This document shows positions 43,832 through 52,400 of a stretch of 64,000 bases of DNA, one piece after another. Source of the stretch: RBG-16-49-21 sp040768125 (GTDB lineage: Bacteria > Spirochaetota > UBA4802 > UBA5550). Position 1 is the first letter of the stretch, and every line of letters starts with the position of its first letter. The stretch is from contig JAXGNG010000003.1 in the NCBI GenBank assembly GCA_040768125.1, forward strand, positions 372,001 to 436,000, read 5' to 3'. A program made the position numbers and the translations under genes. The notes under the pieces are model-generated. The model saw only the letters and a list, made by a program, of their open reading frames with translations, ran no database searches and was not told the DNA's origin.

Positions 43832-44758
43832 ATGAGGAATACATTCCCAAAACCAGAAACACAGCTCAACGTGCTGAGGCGCTATCTTCACATCATCGCC
43901 CTTCTCCAGAAGAGGGATGACACGGAGAACTGGAACGCGTCAACCCTTGCGGACCTCATTTCCCAGGAGGAAGCGGGAAACGAGCCGAGCGAAAAGGCGA
44001 TTCGCGACTACATCAGGAAGAACCTTCAGGACGAGCTGGGCATAGAGATACAAAAGAAGAAGGGCGGGCGGAAGATCAGCATCGCGGACATGCTGGATAA
44101 CGATCTGCTGGCCCGCGTCGCCTCCGTGTACGCGGGCTTCGTCGTCAACGACTCCACGCGGGACGTCATCATTAAGGGCCTCATCAGGAAGCACCCGGAG
44201 GAATGCCTCTGGATGCTTGCCAGGATTCATTTTGCCATAGTGGAGAAAAAGAGGCTGGCCTTCGGGTACATGCCGAATACCGAAAGAAGGAATAAGAGCT
44301 ATACGGTGAATCCCTACCACCTTGTGTTCAGAAACAACAACCTTTACCTGGTGGCAAAGAATCTGCACAACGGAATCGTGTCCCTGTTCATTGTGAACAA
44401 GATAGAGAACCTGGAGGTAAGGAACGAGCGCTACAGTGAGAAAGTTCCGAAGCTCTCCGGTATATTCGCCGACACCCTGGGTTCATTTATCGGGAAAAAG
44501 CACGCCATGCGCATACGGTTCACGAGAAGGGTGCTTCCCATGATCGACCAGGCGATTAGCGTGCTGGAACCGAAGATAGTCGAAATTGAGAAGGACGAGC
44601 TTTACGAGGCGAGGTTCTCGACGACTGATGATCTCTACATATGCAAGCAACTATTCCTTTACGGCGATGACGTCGAGATCCTGGAGCCTCGGGAGATGAG
44701 GGAGATCATGATCGGCATGCTGAAAAAAAGCATGAGCGTGTACGAACGAAAGGAATGA
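43832..44758 (+). CDS. WYL-domain transcriptional regulator
   Basis: 308 residues. N-terminal wHTH (LNVLRRYLHIIALLQKRDD ... KAIRDYIRKNLQDELGIEI), WYL domain in the centre (RLAFGYMPNTERRNKSYTVNPYHLVFRNNNLYLVAKN, quoted as motif Y-x-V-N-P-Y-H-L-V-F and LYLVAKN), and a WCX C-terminal extension. About half identical to the regulator at 59527-60447. WYL proteins such as BrxR/CapW repress defence operons until phage cues appear; it could control mcrBC upstream or the convergent deiminase operon. Confidence 0.87.
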   Translation: MRNTFPKPETQLNVLRRYLHIIALLQKRDDTENWNASTLADLISQEEAGNEPSEKAIRDYIRKNLQDELGIEIQKKKGGRKISIADMLDNDLLARVASVYAGFVVNDSTRDVIIKGLIRKHPEECLWMLARIHFAIVEKKRLAFGYMPNTERRNKSYTVNPYHLVFRNNNLYLVAKNLHNGIVSLFIVNKIENLEVRNERYSEKVPKLSGIFADTLGSFIGKKHAMRIRFTRRVLPMIDQAISVLEPKIVEIEKDELYEARFSTTDDLYICKQLFLYGDDVEILEPREMREIMIGMLKKSMSVYERKE

Positions 44759-44770
44759 TGAATCAAGGTG

Positions 44771-45799
44771 TTACAAACACCATGAGACGCAATCGAGAAC
44801 CCCGCCCCTGCGCGCGAGCGTGATCATCTCCTTTGAAGCGACGGGTATGATTGTGATATCGGGGCAATTATTTTTTATAGCCTCCATCGCCAGATCGTCT
44901 TCCCGTATCCCGTAGCAGGGCATGAACAGATAATCGCCCACCCGTAAAAAATTCAGATGATTGCCCGACGCTGAAGGTATGCCTTCGATCTCGTAAACGT
45001 CGATTGGTCCGTTGGGTATGCGAATAATCCGAAAACCCTCTCCGGGGGCGGATGAGAGGGCGCGCGCGAGAGCATCGCAGAACCGGTTTTCCAGGACATG
45101 ATCTTCAGGATACGATGCCACGGCAATGAGGTTTTCCCCGAGAAACCGGACCGTGCCGTCGACGTGACCCGTGGGATCCTCCTGTTCGGGTTCAATGAGT
45201 ATGAGGTGATCGATGCCAAGTTTGTGCTGAAACTGATATGCAATTTCCTCTTCAGTCAAATGAGGATTGTCCACGAGAATCCGCCGTGTGACGATCGCCG
45301 TTCCATTGCCATTGTGGGTGAAGTTCCCGATGTCCCAGACCAGGGGGAAGTCCACGGACTTGAGATTCAGAACAGATGACAATGCATACCCCGCTTGATT
45401 GTCCGCGGTCGCGTAATGGGCATGCCTTCCGGAAAGATATTGAGGCTTGTATGTTGCTTTAACCAGCACGGTTTCTCCCCCTGGATTCGATACCGGGACC
45501 GGGGCCCAGTCCCTGATCCAGATATCCATAACGCCGGGTATTACATGAAACGAGAGAGAGCCCTCGGGGCGTACGGTGCGGATTTTCTTTCTGACGCCAT
45601 CCTGGAATGACTCGTCCTTGATAACAATATGTATAGCGATCTCCGGGGGTATCCGGCCAACAATATCCCGGTACGCGTTGACGAGAAGATTTCTGCCGTC
45701 AAGACCATGGGGCCATACGAAAAAAACGGATCGGGTTTTCCAGTCCGGTATGGCAGAGAATGACCCGGTAATAGTATTATTTTTTAATAGATTTTTCAT
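44771..45799 (-). CDS. Peptidylarginine/agmatine-deiminase-family enzyme (copy 1)
   Basis: 342 residues. Catalytic guanidino-hydrolase motifs are present: WIRDWAPV, GNFTHNGNGTAIVT, TGHVDGTVRF (His/Asp) and C-terminal GGVLDCVSW with the nucleophilic Cys. Agmatine deiminases are about 370 residues and convert agmatine to N-carbamoylputrescine; here the substrate is unproven. Last gene of a six-gene leftward operon (48797 to 44771), 6 nt after an unknown gene. About 45% identical by eye to the gene at 53073-54071, which also has an HNH gene upstream. Confidence 0.85.
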   Translation of the reverse strand: MKNLLKNNTITGSFSAIPDWKTRSVFFVWPHGLDGRNLLVNAYRDIVGRIPPEIAIHIVIKDESFQDGVRKKIRTVRPEGSLSFHVIPGVMDIWIRDWAPVPVSNPGGETVLVKATYKPQYLSGRHAHYATADNQAGYALSSVLNLKSVDFPLVWDIGNFTHNGNGTAIVTRRILVDNPHLTEEEIAYQFQHKLGIDHLILIEPEQEDPTGHVDGTVRFLGENLIAVASYPEDHVLENRFCDALARALSSAPGEGFRIIRIPNGPIDVYEIEGIPSASGNHLNFLRVGDYLFMPCYGIREDDLAMEAIKNNCPDITIIPVASKEMITLARRGGVLDCVSWCL

Positions 45800-45805
45800 T
45801 GTCGG

Positions 45806-46324
45806 TTAATCAACTTCAACAAGTGTAAGTTCGCCGGGGACCGGGTGTCGCGACAGGAACGCTCCGAATTCTGTCAATGACATGATTTCGCCTGCGCCAA
45901 GCCCATTCAGCTTTTCAAATATGCCATCGGCCCCACTGGCCTCCATTGACCCCATGGACTCAGGAAGCCCGGGAAGGAAGGGGAGATAACGTGGTGAATA
46001 TATCTCAAACCTGATAAAACTGACGCTGTTATCGCGCGAGCTCAGGTCGATCAACACGCTGTTTTCCCTCTGGGAGCCGGTGTCCCGGAACAGAAAATTG
46101 AATACTTTATCAAATTCAAAGTCGCATGATAGTGTAAAGTCGATGCTTAAAGAAGGGTAGGAGGGCGCGCACTCCCAGGAAACCAACTCCGCTTCATACA
46201 CGAGGTCCATTAATTCTTTTAACTCATCAAAAGATCCCATGTGGCAGGGGATGTTGTTTGTTTCAAAGAAATCGAATAATGCGTCCAGGGTTTCTTTGAA
46301 ATTATTAATCTCGAAAAATTTCAT
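45806..46324 (-). CDS. Hypothetical acidic protein of the HNH-deiminase operon
   Basis: 172 residues, acidic, alternating helices and strands (KETLDALFDFFETNNIPCHM; LSIDFTLSCDFEFDKVFNFLF). Its ATG overlaps the stop of the HNH gene by one base (TAATG), so the two are translationally coupled. Such small acidic partners are often immunity or inhibitor proteins, but nothing proves it here. It is missing from the second HNH-deiminase locus. Confidence 0.55.
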   Translation of the reverse strand: MKFFEINNFKETLDALFDFFETNNIPCHMGSFDELKELMDLVYEAELVSWECAPSYPSLSIDFTLSCDFEFDKVFNFLFRDTGSQRENSVLIDLSSRDNSVSFIRFEIYSPRYLPFLPGLPESMGSMEASGADGIFEKLNGLGAGEIMSLTEFGAFLSRHPVPGELTLVEVD

Positions 46325-47076
46325 TATTTTTCTTTTTTCCTATCAGGTGCTTTTGGGAGTTTAATTAATCTGTCCTTCCAAATTTTACGGATTGCTGGTG
46401 CTATGTGATCTTTAAATTCCTCATAATTAAATTCATCAGATTTTGCGTTGTTACACCAATAACAAGCAAGAACCATATTGTCTAAGTAATACCCAAGATT
46501 TGGATCTATCTGATCAATCTCCATGGATTTTCCACGACCATAGAAGAATCGTTTAGTAAAGAAACGATTTCTGGTATTTATACTGTCAACCTTCGTATCA
46601 TTTATTAACTGTTTTATTAGATTTTCTGTGATACCACAGTAATGACATTGAAATGAATTTTCAAATTTACTTTGATCATATACTTTTTTTAAATCATTTA
46701 ATAATTTATCACTAAATAATTCATGATAGCCCTTATAGAATTTATCATGAAACTCTTTGATTTTTTCAGGAATAAAATATTCCTCAAAGTAATCATCTAT
46801 TTCTTTCAAAGTTTTAACAAAAACGCTTTTGTTGGTTTGATCATTTTCATCATTATTTTCATTTTCCAATTGCAACGCATAAGTATAATTATTAATAATT
46901 TTAATTACTTCAGATCTTTTATCAGGTTCATGTAGTTCGTTTGATGCGAAAGATAATAAATCATCATTTGAATATTCCTTATTGGTGTTTATGGATAAAT
47001 AAAAAATAAATATTTCAAGATCGCGTTTGAATTGTCGTTCTAAAAGTGCATTGACACGATTATTATCTATAACCAT
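46324..47076 (-). CDS. HNH-like endonuclease (copy 1)
   Basis: 250 residues from ATG 47076, which has AAGGAG 8-9 nt upstream; the in-frame extension to 47142 is unsupported. The N-terminal 160 residues are helical and very AT-rich. The C-terminal zinc-finger HNH core has CHYCG, EIDQIDPNLGYYLDNMVLAC and YWCNNAKSDE: C-x2-C, a D/Q-x-D/H core, N-x-V-L-A-C and C-N-N-A-K, as in HNH_4/McrA-like families. The general-base His of HNH is replaced by D-Q-I-D, so activity may be altered. Paralogue at 54099-54689. Confidence 0.72.
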   Translation of the reverse strand: MVIDNNRVNALLERQFKRDLEIFIFYLSINTNKEYSNDDLLSFASNELHEPDKRSEVIKIINNYTYALQLENENNDENDQTNKSVFVKTLKEIDDYFEEYFIPEKIKEFHDKFYKGYHELFSDKLLNDLKKVYDQSKFENSFQCHYCGITENLIKQLINDTKVDSINTRNRFFTKRFFYGRGKSMEIDQIDPNLGYYLDNMVLACYWCNNAKSDEFNYEEFKDHIAPAIRKIWKDRLIKLPKAPDRKKEK

Positions 47077-47135
47077 TATATTCTCCTTGCTGAAATTTTT
47101 ATAAAAACAATAAATGTGATATTGTGTTGAGGTTA

Positions 47136-47717
47136 TTACCAATCACACTCCTCGTCAATAAACTTCCTGATCAACGAAATAACAAAGTCCCTGGTTCCTT
47201 CAATATTGAACGTATTTTGAATTTCATCCACCACCTTCATCGGATGCATGATATCAAATGCGTCATATCTCATCCACAGATCATTATGCTCCTTCCAATT
47301 AGGGTCATGGGGATCGTCCATGTCCATTTCATCTTCCAGTTCAATGATCCGCGCGTGCAAGTCCCTCTTGATTTGTTCCCGTATTTCAACCGGTTCATAT
47401 TCGGAAGAACGGATATAGCTGTTATACATTTCCCTGATCTCGTCCCTGTGATCGTCAAACTGCCTGCATTGCCTGTACATATAGGCCAGCAGCGCGTTGA
47501 CGGTGATTTCGGATTGTGGATCATTGAGGTCAACCCATTCTCCGCGGATGCACACGGTGCCGCCGTTCCGTATCCGCGATCCGATGGAAAGGTCACTGTA
47601 CGGCTTTTTCATCTCGACCCAGACGCGGCCGCCGTCTTCAAAGGAAATCAGGTAGAGGACGCCTTCAACCAGGACGTCGTCAACCCTTGCGTAGATGTCA
47701 ATGGTCCAGTAGAGCAT
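47136..47717 (-). CDS. Hypothetical protein of the HNH-deiminase operon
   Basis: 193 residues: N-terminal beta-rich segment (LYWTIDIYARVDDVLVEG ... RVWVEMKKPYSDL) then an acidic, long-helical middle (RDLHARIIELEDEMDMDD). No family recognised. 6 nt downstream of the gene at 47724 and 59 nt upstream of the HNH start, so part of the same transcript. Confidence 0.55.
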   Translation of the reverse strand: MLYWTIDIYARVDDVLVEGVLYLISFEDGGRVWVEMKKPYSDLSIGSRIRNGGTVCIRGEWVDLNDPQSEITVNALLAYMYRQCRQFDDHRDEIREMYNSYIRSSEYEPVEIREQIKRDLHARIIELEDEMDMDDPHDPNWKEHNDLWMRYDAFDIMHPMKVVDEIQNTFNIEGTRDFVISLIRKFIDEECDW

Positions 47718-47723
47718 GGCGCG

Positions 47724-48170
47724 TTAGTGCGGTGCCGCCAGTTCCCCCATGGTATATTTAAGAAATCCGTCCGGAAGATCAATTGTCACCTCATCAAGCG
47801 CAAAACCGTATCCGGACATGGCGGCGGCCCACCGTGTTAAGTGATCACGATTCCTGCCCGTGAGTTCATATACATTCACCGTCCAGCGGCCCTCCCGGGG
47901 ATAGCGCCGGATGCGGATCCATCCCCGTTTCACGCAGTCCAGTATGATCCTTCTCCTGGAGCGCCCTTCAATGCCCAGCGGCTCCTTCTCCTCGTCATAT
48001 ATTCCGGATAGCGACTCCATGGTGAGGCCGAAGAGGGGAGGGTCGGATATAATTTCATCGATATGTTTCCTGTTCCCATGCAGGGGAATAAACGAACCCC
48101 TATTGCTGAGCCAATATCCTTCGGCGAAAGGAACAATGGAACTGATTTTCTTGATGATCACGGGTTGCAT
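47724..48170 (-). CDS. Unknown-family protein sharing a domain with 59067-59660
   Basis: 148 residues. Pattern: W-L-S-x-R-G-x-x-x-P-L-H-G near the N terminus, then G-I-E-G-R-S-R-R-R-I-I, RGWIRIRRYPREGRWTVNV, RWAAAMSGYGF and DLPDGF. The protein at 59067 shows the same order (IEGRARRRII, RGWIRIRRFPRTGSWTLNI, WAAAM, DLPGG), so this is a genuine conserved domain. Its basic core (RRRII...RIRR) suggests nucleic-acid binding. Function unknown. Confidence 0.6.
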   Translation of the reverse strand: MQPVIIKKISSIVPFAEGYWLSNRGSFIPLHGNRKHIDEIISDPPLFGLTMESLSGIYDEEKEPLGIEGRSRRRIILDCVKRGWIRIRRYPREGRWTVNVYELTGRNRDHLTRWAAAMSGYGFALDEVTIDLPDGFLKYTMGELAAPH

Positions 48171-48185
48171 ATAATAAAACCTTGT

Positions 48186-48797
48186 CTATTTCTTGTATCT
48201 ATTCTGAAGATTATCATCTTTCCATATTCCATAATTTGCGATAAGTTGCAGCAGTGAGTCTCTATCGACGCTATCCGGATCTGAAATCATAGATAACATG
48301 ATTCTAATGATGCTCTCTTCTATTTGTCGATTGATAGAATGCCATTCAGCCAAGCCTTTCTTGAAAATGATTAGTTTTTTCTCATAGCCCTTGCTGTTTA
48401 AATTTCCATTTTTGAGTTCTTTTCGTAATTTGATTCTAAGTTCATAGAATTTATCTTTAGGAATAACTTCTTCTGATCGAAAACAGGATTCAAATGACTT
48501 GTAGAGTGCTGATACACTTTCTCGTATTTTATCGGATCGCTTTTCCAGCTCCATGTGTGCTTTATATAACCCCATCATGCGTCTTCCAATTTCAGAAAAA
48601 CCCCTTTCGGTGAGTACGCCATCCCTGGCAAAATGCTTACAGTGAAGCATGGCGAATGACGGTATGTGAGAAGTTCCTACTCTGATGCCGGCCAGCTCCG
48701 GAGGTTTGATCATTTCAACAGAAACTCCGGCGGGATGAATACAAGCAGGCCTGGCACAGAGCATTATCCCATCATATTCAACTTCGATAGTATTCAT
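48186..48797 (-). CDS. Hypothetical protein, first gene of the six-gene operon
   Basis: 203 residues. The N terminus (IEVEYDGIMLCARPACIHPAG) is beta-rich with two cysteines; the rest is helical and charged, possibly a coiled coil (MELEKRSDKIRESVSALYKSFESC). No family recognised. 15 nt before the next gene; 211 nt from the divergent gene at 49009, where the shared promoters must lie. Confidence 0.5.
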   Translation of the reverse strand: MNTIEVEYDGIMLCARPACIHPAGVSVEMIKPPELAGIRVGTSHIPSFAMLHCKHFARDGVLTERGFSEIGRRMMGLYKAHMELEKRSDKIRESVSALYKSFESCFRSEEVIPKDKFYELRIKLRKELKNGNLNSKGYEKKLIIFKKGLAEWHSINRQIEESIIRIMLSMISDPDSVDRDSLLQLIANYGIWKDDNLQNRYKK

Positions 48798-49008
48798 CGA
48801 TTTTCCTTTTATAAAAGGTGAATAGTAAATTAATCAATCATTGAGACGGAATCATGACGACCAAATACAGTATACTCATGGCATGAAAGGGAAGGTATAC
48901 ATATTTAGTACACCTTCTCCGACCAATCAAAAGTATAATGAGGTGGCAATAAGTAATAGAATCTGGATGCTCCCTGAGGGAACTGCTATAATTGATCCAA
49001 GATAAATA

Positions 49009-49983
49009 ATGAACAGGAATTATCGACAAGCCATGAATGAAGCATTACTGCACTCTGTCGAAATACGAAATTACAACTTCCACATGCGGTTACACGCAGT
49101 TGACGATGATGAAATCGAGATTACTGAACTTTTTCTGTCGATATATAATGCATTAATAAGATTGGTTGATTTGATAGAGCATATCATTGGAAGCCACCAT
49201 AATAAAGATAATAATCTAACAGTGATAATCTGTGAAATGGATGAATCGATGGGAACATTTTCTCATGGGAGAACGATACAAATAAATAGCGAATTATTGA
49301 AGAACTTGGAAGTATTTGAAAAAACATTCTTCCATGAGCTTGTTCATTTTCTGTTCAACGGAGCATTCCTGGGAAACAACAGCTTCATGCCGCACCTTGC
49401 CGAGGCGGTGGCGGTGTATTTCGAAAATTACTATTATCCGGATTATTACAATTTATCGTTGGAGCTGCTCTATGACAGGCTGACAAAGGTTAATTATGCA
49501 GCCGGATACTACATGATAGACCGCCTTTTCAAATCCGAACAAACAACGTTAAGACTATTATTGAATAAGTCTATCACGGACGCCGTTGCAATGTGCCGCC
49601 AGGAAGCCGTCTTGAAAGAACTGTCCCTGGAGGAATGCGCGTTTGTTAACGAACTGCTGCAGAGAGCCGTCGATATACTGGTAATCGAACCTGATGGAAA
49701 CTATCTCTACGAAGGATATGGATTGATATACAGGCGTCTCCAGATGGATTCACCGATGATGATACAAATCAATGCCGGCGAGATCATCAACGATACCCTG
49801 CCGGGCAGACCGAGAATATATGAAAAAGTACCCGCCCGCATTAAAGACGCACTGGTAAAGGATGCACTATATTCAATTGATGAAGACTGTTATGAAGAGA
49901 TTGCCCTGATCTACGGCAACGCAATGATCAATAATACAGGATTATATGAAAGGGTATACAATACATACTTTCTATATAGGTAA
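49009..49983 (+). CDS. Predicted zinc metallopeptidase-like protein
   Basis: 324 residues. H109-E-L-V-H113 followed 19 residues later by Glu132 in HLAEAVAVYFE, the gluzincin HExxH-x18-E arrangement, with helical neighbours (NYYYPDYYNLSLELLYDRL) as in minigluzincins. No signal peptide, so cytoplasmic. The ribosome site is weak. Divergent from the six-gene operon and likely part of the same functional unit. It could cleave a partner protein on infection; that is inference. Confidence 0.6.
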   Translation: MNRNYRQAMNEALLHSVEIRNYNFHMRLHAVDDDEIEITELFLSIYNALIRLVDLIEHIIGSHHNKDNNLTVIICEMDESMGTFSHGRTIQINSELLKNLEVFEKTFFHELVHFLFNGAFLGNNSFMPHLAEAVAVYFENYYYPDYYNLSLELLYDRLTKVNYAAGYYMIDRLFKSEQTTLRLLLNKSITDAVAMCRQEAVLKELSLEECAFVNELLQRAVDILVIEPDGNYLYEGYGLIYRRLQMDSPMMIQINAGEIINDTLPGRPRIYEKVPARIKDALVKDALYSIDEDCYEEIALIYGNAMINNTGLYERVYNTYFLYR

Positions 49984-50065
49984 GACGCAAGAGGCTTATG
50001 AAAAAAAAATTCAGATATCATAACATAAATGCTTGATATATTTTTAATGATAGCTAATTTTTAAA

Positions 50066-50265
50066 CCAGCTGTCGGCTCCCCCCACTTGGGTAAAATCTC
50101 CTTCGGGTGATTGAGTCCCTAAAGATCCTAACAGCCAAGGGAACCTGGCAGCTACAACGGTTACCGCCCTTTCCCCTTCCTTGGGGTTCGGCCCCAGAAG
50201 ATTCTACCGGGCCGGGGAAGGGCTATTTACTACAAGTCTCATTTCAAATTACCCGCAAAAACCGC
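50066..50265. ncRNA. Candidate structured non-coding RNA or retroelement remnant
   Basis: A GC-rich 200-nt stretch in an otherwise AT-rich gap folds readily: AATCTCC-TTCG-GGTGATT (a UUCG-type tetraloop on a 7-nt stem, one mismatch), GCCAAGG-GAA-CCTGGC, TTGGGG-TTCGG-CCCCAG and a long-range GCCCTTTCCCC / GGGGAAGGGC pairing. No ORF of note. I cannot assign a family; a mobile-intron or transposon end is possible. The remaining gap to 50639 is R2-type repeat. Confidence 0.35.
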
Positions 50266-50299
50266 GGCCTCGTGCTACCATGAACCAATATCTTGTCTA

Positions 50300-50560
50300 T
50301 TGCATTGCGAGGGGCTTCGCGCGCAGCACCGGGGGGATTCTCCCCCTCTCCCCGTGGGAGAGGGGGCGGGGGGTGAGGGTCTTCTACACACCCGCCGTGC
50401 CGGGAGCGCCGGGGTGGGTCGGGTGCGATCAATCCCACCCCCATCCCATCATCACCTGGAGAGGATGCTCCCCCTTGCCAAGGGGGGGGCCGGGGGGATG
50501 CCCCCCCCCTCCCCCTGTCGAAACAGGGCCGGGGGGGTGACGGGGATAATTTTACCCCGG
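50300..50560. repeat. R2-type GC-rich repeats
   Basis: GGGGCTTCGCGCGCAGCACC-type core near 50310, CTCTCCCCGTGGGAGAGGGG hairpin (50345-50366, same words at 9918-9940), and CCCCCTTGCCAAGGGGGGGG near 50470. No gene. Confidence 0.65.
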
Positions 50561-50639
50561 ACGGTAAAATCTGCTTTACGTTAGATCTTCGTCATGCGAT
50601 GATTATTTCCCGATACATTATGGACTCCGGAGCGACGCA

Positions 50640-50957
50640 GTGACCGCCAGCGCGATTATTGAAATTCTGAAAAGCAACAATGATGTTCTGAAAAAACACC
50701 ATGTCAGCAGGATCGGACTTTTCGGTTCCCATGCCAGGGACGAGGGGAAGACCGGGAGCGATGTCGATCTTCTTGTTGAATTCGATGAAAGGTCCTTCGG
50801 CCCCGACTACATGGGTTATTTCAACACGGTGACATCGCTTTCGGAGGAGCTTACCTCTCTCCTGCATCAAAAGGTCGACCTCGTGACCCTTGATATGCTG
50901 AGCCCGCATATCGCTCCCCATGTGCTGAAAGAGGTGCGGTTCATTGAAGAATTATAA
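50640..50957 (+). CDS. mntA: MntA-like nucleotidyltransferase antitoxin
   Basis: 105 residues from a GTG at 50640 with GGAG upstream. FGSHARDEGKTGSDVDLLVE carries the GS-x-D-V-D nucleotidyltransferase motif. Overlaps the hepT gene by 14 nt. Expected to AMPylate and silence HepT. Confidence 0.9.
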   Translation: MTASAIIEILKSNNDVLKKHHVSRIGLFGSHARDEGKTGSDVDLLVEFDERSFGPDYMGYFNTVTSLSEELTSLLHQKVDLVTLDMLSPHIAPHVLKEVRFIEEL

Positions 50958-51270
50958 ACCGTATCTGATCCATATCATCGAGGAGGCGGATTATCTCATG
51001 CGTAATTCCGCGAAGATCGATTTTGCGGTCTTTGACGGAGACGAAAACCTGAGACGGGGTTTTGTCAGAAGTCTTGAAATAATCGGCGAGGCGGTGAAAA
51101 ATCTTCCCGTGGAATTCAAGGACGCGCATCCCGATGTGGAATGGAAAAAGATAGCGGGCATGAGGGACATGCTTATCCATAACTATTTCGGAGTTAACTA
51201 CAAGATCGTCTGGGACGTGGTGAAAAACCAGGTGCCCGATTTAAAGAGAAAGATAGAATCGTTCCTCTGA
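50944..51270 (+). CDS. hepT: HepT-like HEPN ribonuclease toxin
   Basis: 108 residues from a TTG at 50944 inside mntA (GAGG 11-13 nt upstream). Catalytic R-x4-H in MRDMLIHNYFGVNY, with the downstream Tyr of the AMPylation motif; SLEIIGEAVKNLP is the conserved central helix. Completes the second MntA-HepT pair of the window, distinct in sequence from the one at 11774-12407. Confidence 0.9.
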   Translation: MKNYKPYLIHIIEEADYLMRNSAKIDFAVFDGDENLRRGFVRSLEIIGEAVKNLPVEFKDAHPDVEWKKIAGMRDMLIHNYFGVNYKIVWDVVKNQVPDLKRKIESFL

Positions 51271-51461
51271 AAATGCGTGGCGAACTGGCTGACGGTTACG
51301 GCATTCGCCCTTCAATGACAACTGGCACCTCGCGCATTTCTCCGCCGTCAGCGAGGCCGTGGAGATTGCCGCGCTTCAGAGGGGCGTGGAAAGGTGGGGA
51401 GGCTGATCCACGCGCACCCTTGCATCGAATTATTATAAAAAATACAGATCCCCCGCCACCC

Positions 51462-51476
51462 TGACACTACCTGTCA
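51462..51476. promoter_or_regulatory. TGACA-N5-TGTCA motif, site 4
   Basis: Identical to site 3 (TGACA-CTACC-TGTCA), 79 nt before the -35 box of the second WYL membrane gene. Confidence 0.6.
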
Positions 51477-51554
51477 TACCACCCCTGGTACCTTTACAGG
51501 GTTTACGGTATCACGCCAACCGGGAAGGGTACGCGTGAAAGTATCCCCATTAAT

Positions 51555-51583
51555 TTGACTCTCCCTTGATTTCTTGATACCTT
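51555..51583 (+). promoter_or_regulatory. Promoter of WYL membrane gene, copy 2
   Basis: TTGACT (51555-51560), 17 nt, TACCTT (51578-51583). The leader hairpin GCCTGGG-GGTGA-CCCGGGC (near 51611) differs in the loop from copy 1 but keeps the stem. Confidence 0.5.
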
Positions 51584-51666
51584 TCCCCGGTTTGGCCGAA
51601 AAGCAGGGCATGCCTGGGGGTGACCCGGGCAGACCGGCGTGACTATCCCCCCGAGGAGGCGGCATC

Positions 51667-52233
51667 ATGGAGACGTTCCTGAACCTGGTAATGGAATTGA
51701 CGGGCAACTATGTCACGCCCCACGGGCTCTATATCCCCGGCGGTGCGTCGCGCCTTTTTTACTGGTCCTGGGGCGAGCTGATACTACTTGCCCTTGCCGT
51801 CACGGCCCTGGCCCTCTTCGTGCAGAACCGCCTCATGGCCCGGGATATGAAGGAAACCGACGCCATTGCCGCTAACAACTTCATGGCAGCCGTGGACGCA
51901 CTCCTCCCCGGGGGGGACCCCTATGCCCCGGACGGGGCAGCCATGCCGGGGCATAAGGACCGCGCCGGCTTTCCCGACGCCGCGGACCTGGAGCGGTTCT
52001 ACCGCTCGTTTCCCTCCGAGACCATGCTCTCGGATATCATCTACGCCATACGGGACGAGGGCCTCCTCGACATCCTCTACATGGACGGGCACGGCGACGT
52101 CACGAGCCGCGTGATAAAGCCCCTGGAGATGATCAACTTCAGGGGGCGGGTGTACCTCAAGGCTTTCTGTCTCAAGAGAATGGCGGAGCGCACCTTCCGC
52201 CTGGGCCGCATCATCGGCGTCCAGGCGGTGTAG
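51667..52233 (+). CDS. Membrane-anchored WYL-domain protein (copy 2)
   Basis: 188 residues, differing from the protein at 35765 by only a handful of substitutions (for example METFLNLVMELTGN versus MEAFLNVVMEITGN). Same single membrane helix and C-terminal WYL domain. Both copies are intact with the same ribosome site (GAGGAGG). Recent duplication or gene conversion keeps them alike. Confidence 0.75.
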   Translation: METFLNLVMELTGNYVTPHGLYIPGGASRLFYWSWGELILLALAVTALALFVQNRLMARDMKETDAIAANNFMAAVDALLPGGDPYAPDGAAMPGHKDRAGFPDAADLERFYRSFPSETMLSDIIYAIRDEGLLDILYMDGHGDVTSRVIKPLEMINFRGRVYLKAFCLKRMAERTFRLGRIIGVQAV

Positions 52234-52400
52234 GGGGGTGATCGATAATAATTGAAATCCTGAAAGACAAAGGATCTCTCCGTTTTTTTATTGATTTATA
52301 TGGTAAATCTGCAATATCATTACTTCGATGCAATACTATTAGTCACTAGCCAATCACCTCATGGTGGTTAATCATGGTAGTTTTTCAAGAGGGGGTAAAT

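Larger units (their letters stand above)
51457..52240 (+). repeat. Direct repeat D1, copy 2
   Basis: Matches 35554-36337 (motif, promoter, leader, gene). The two copies bracket 15.1 kb of island. 51271-51456 holds nothing I can support. Confidence 0.9.
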
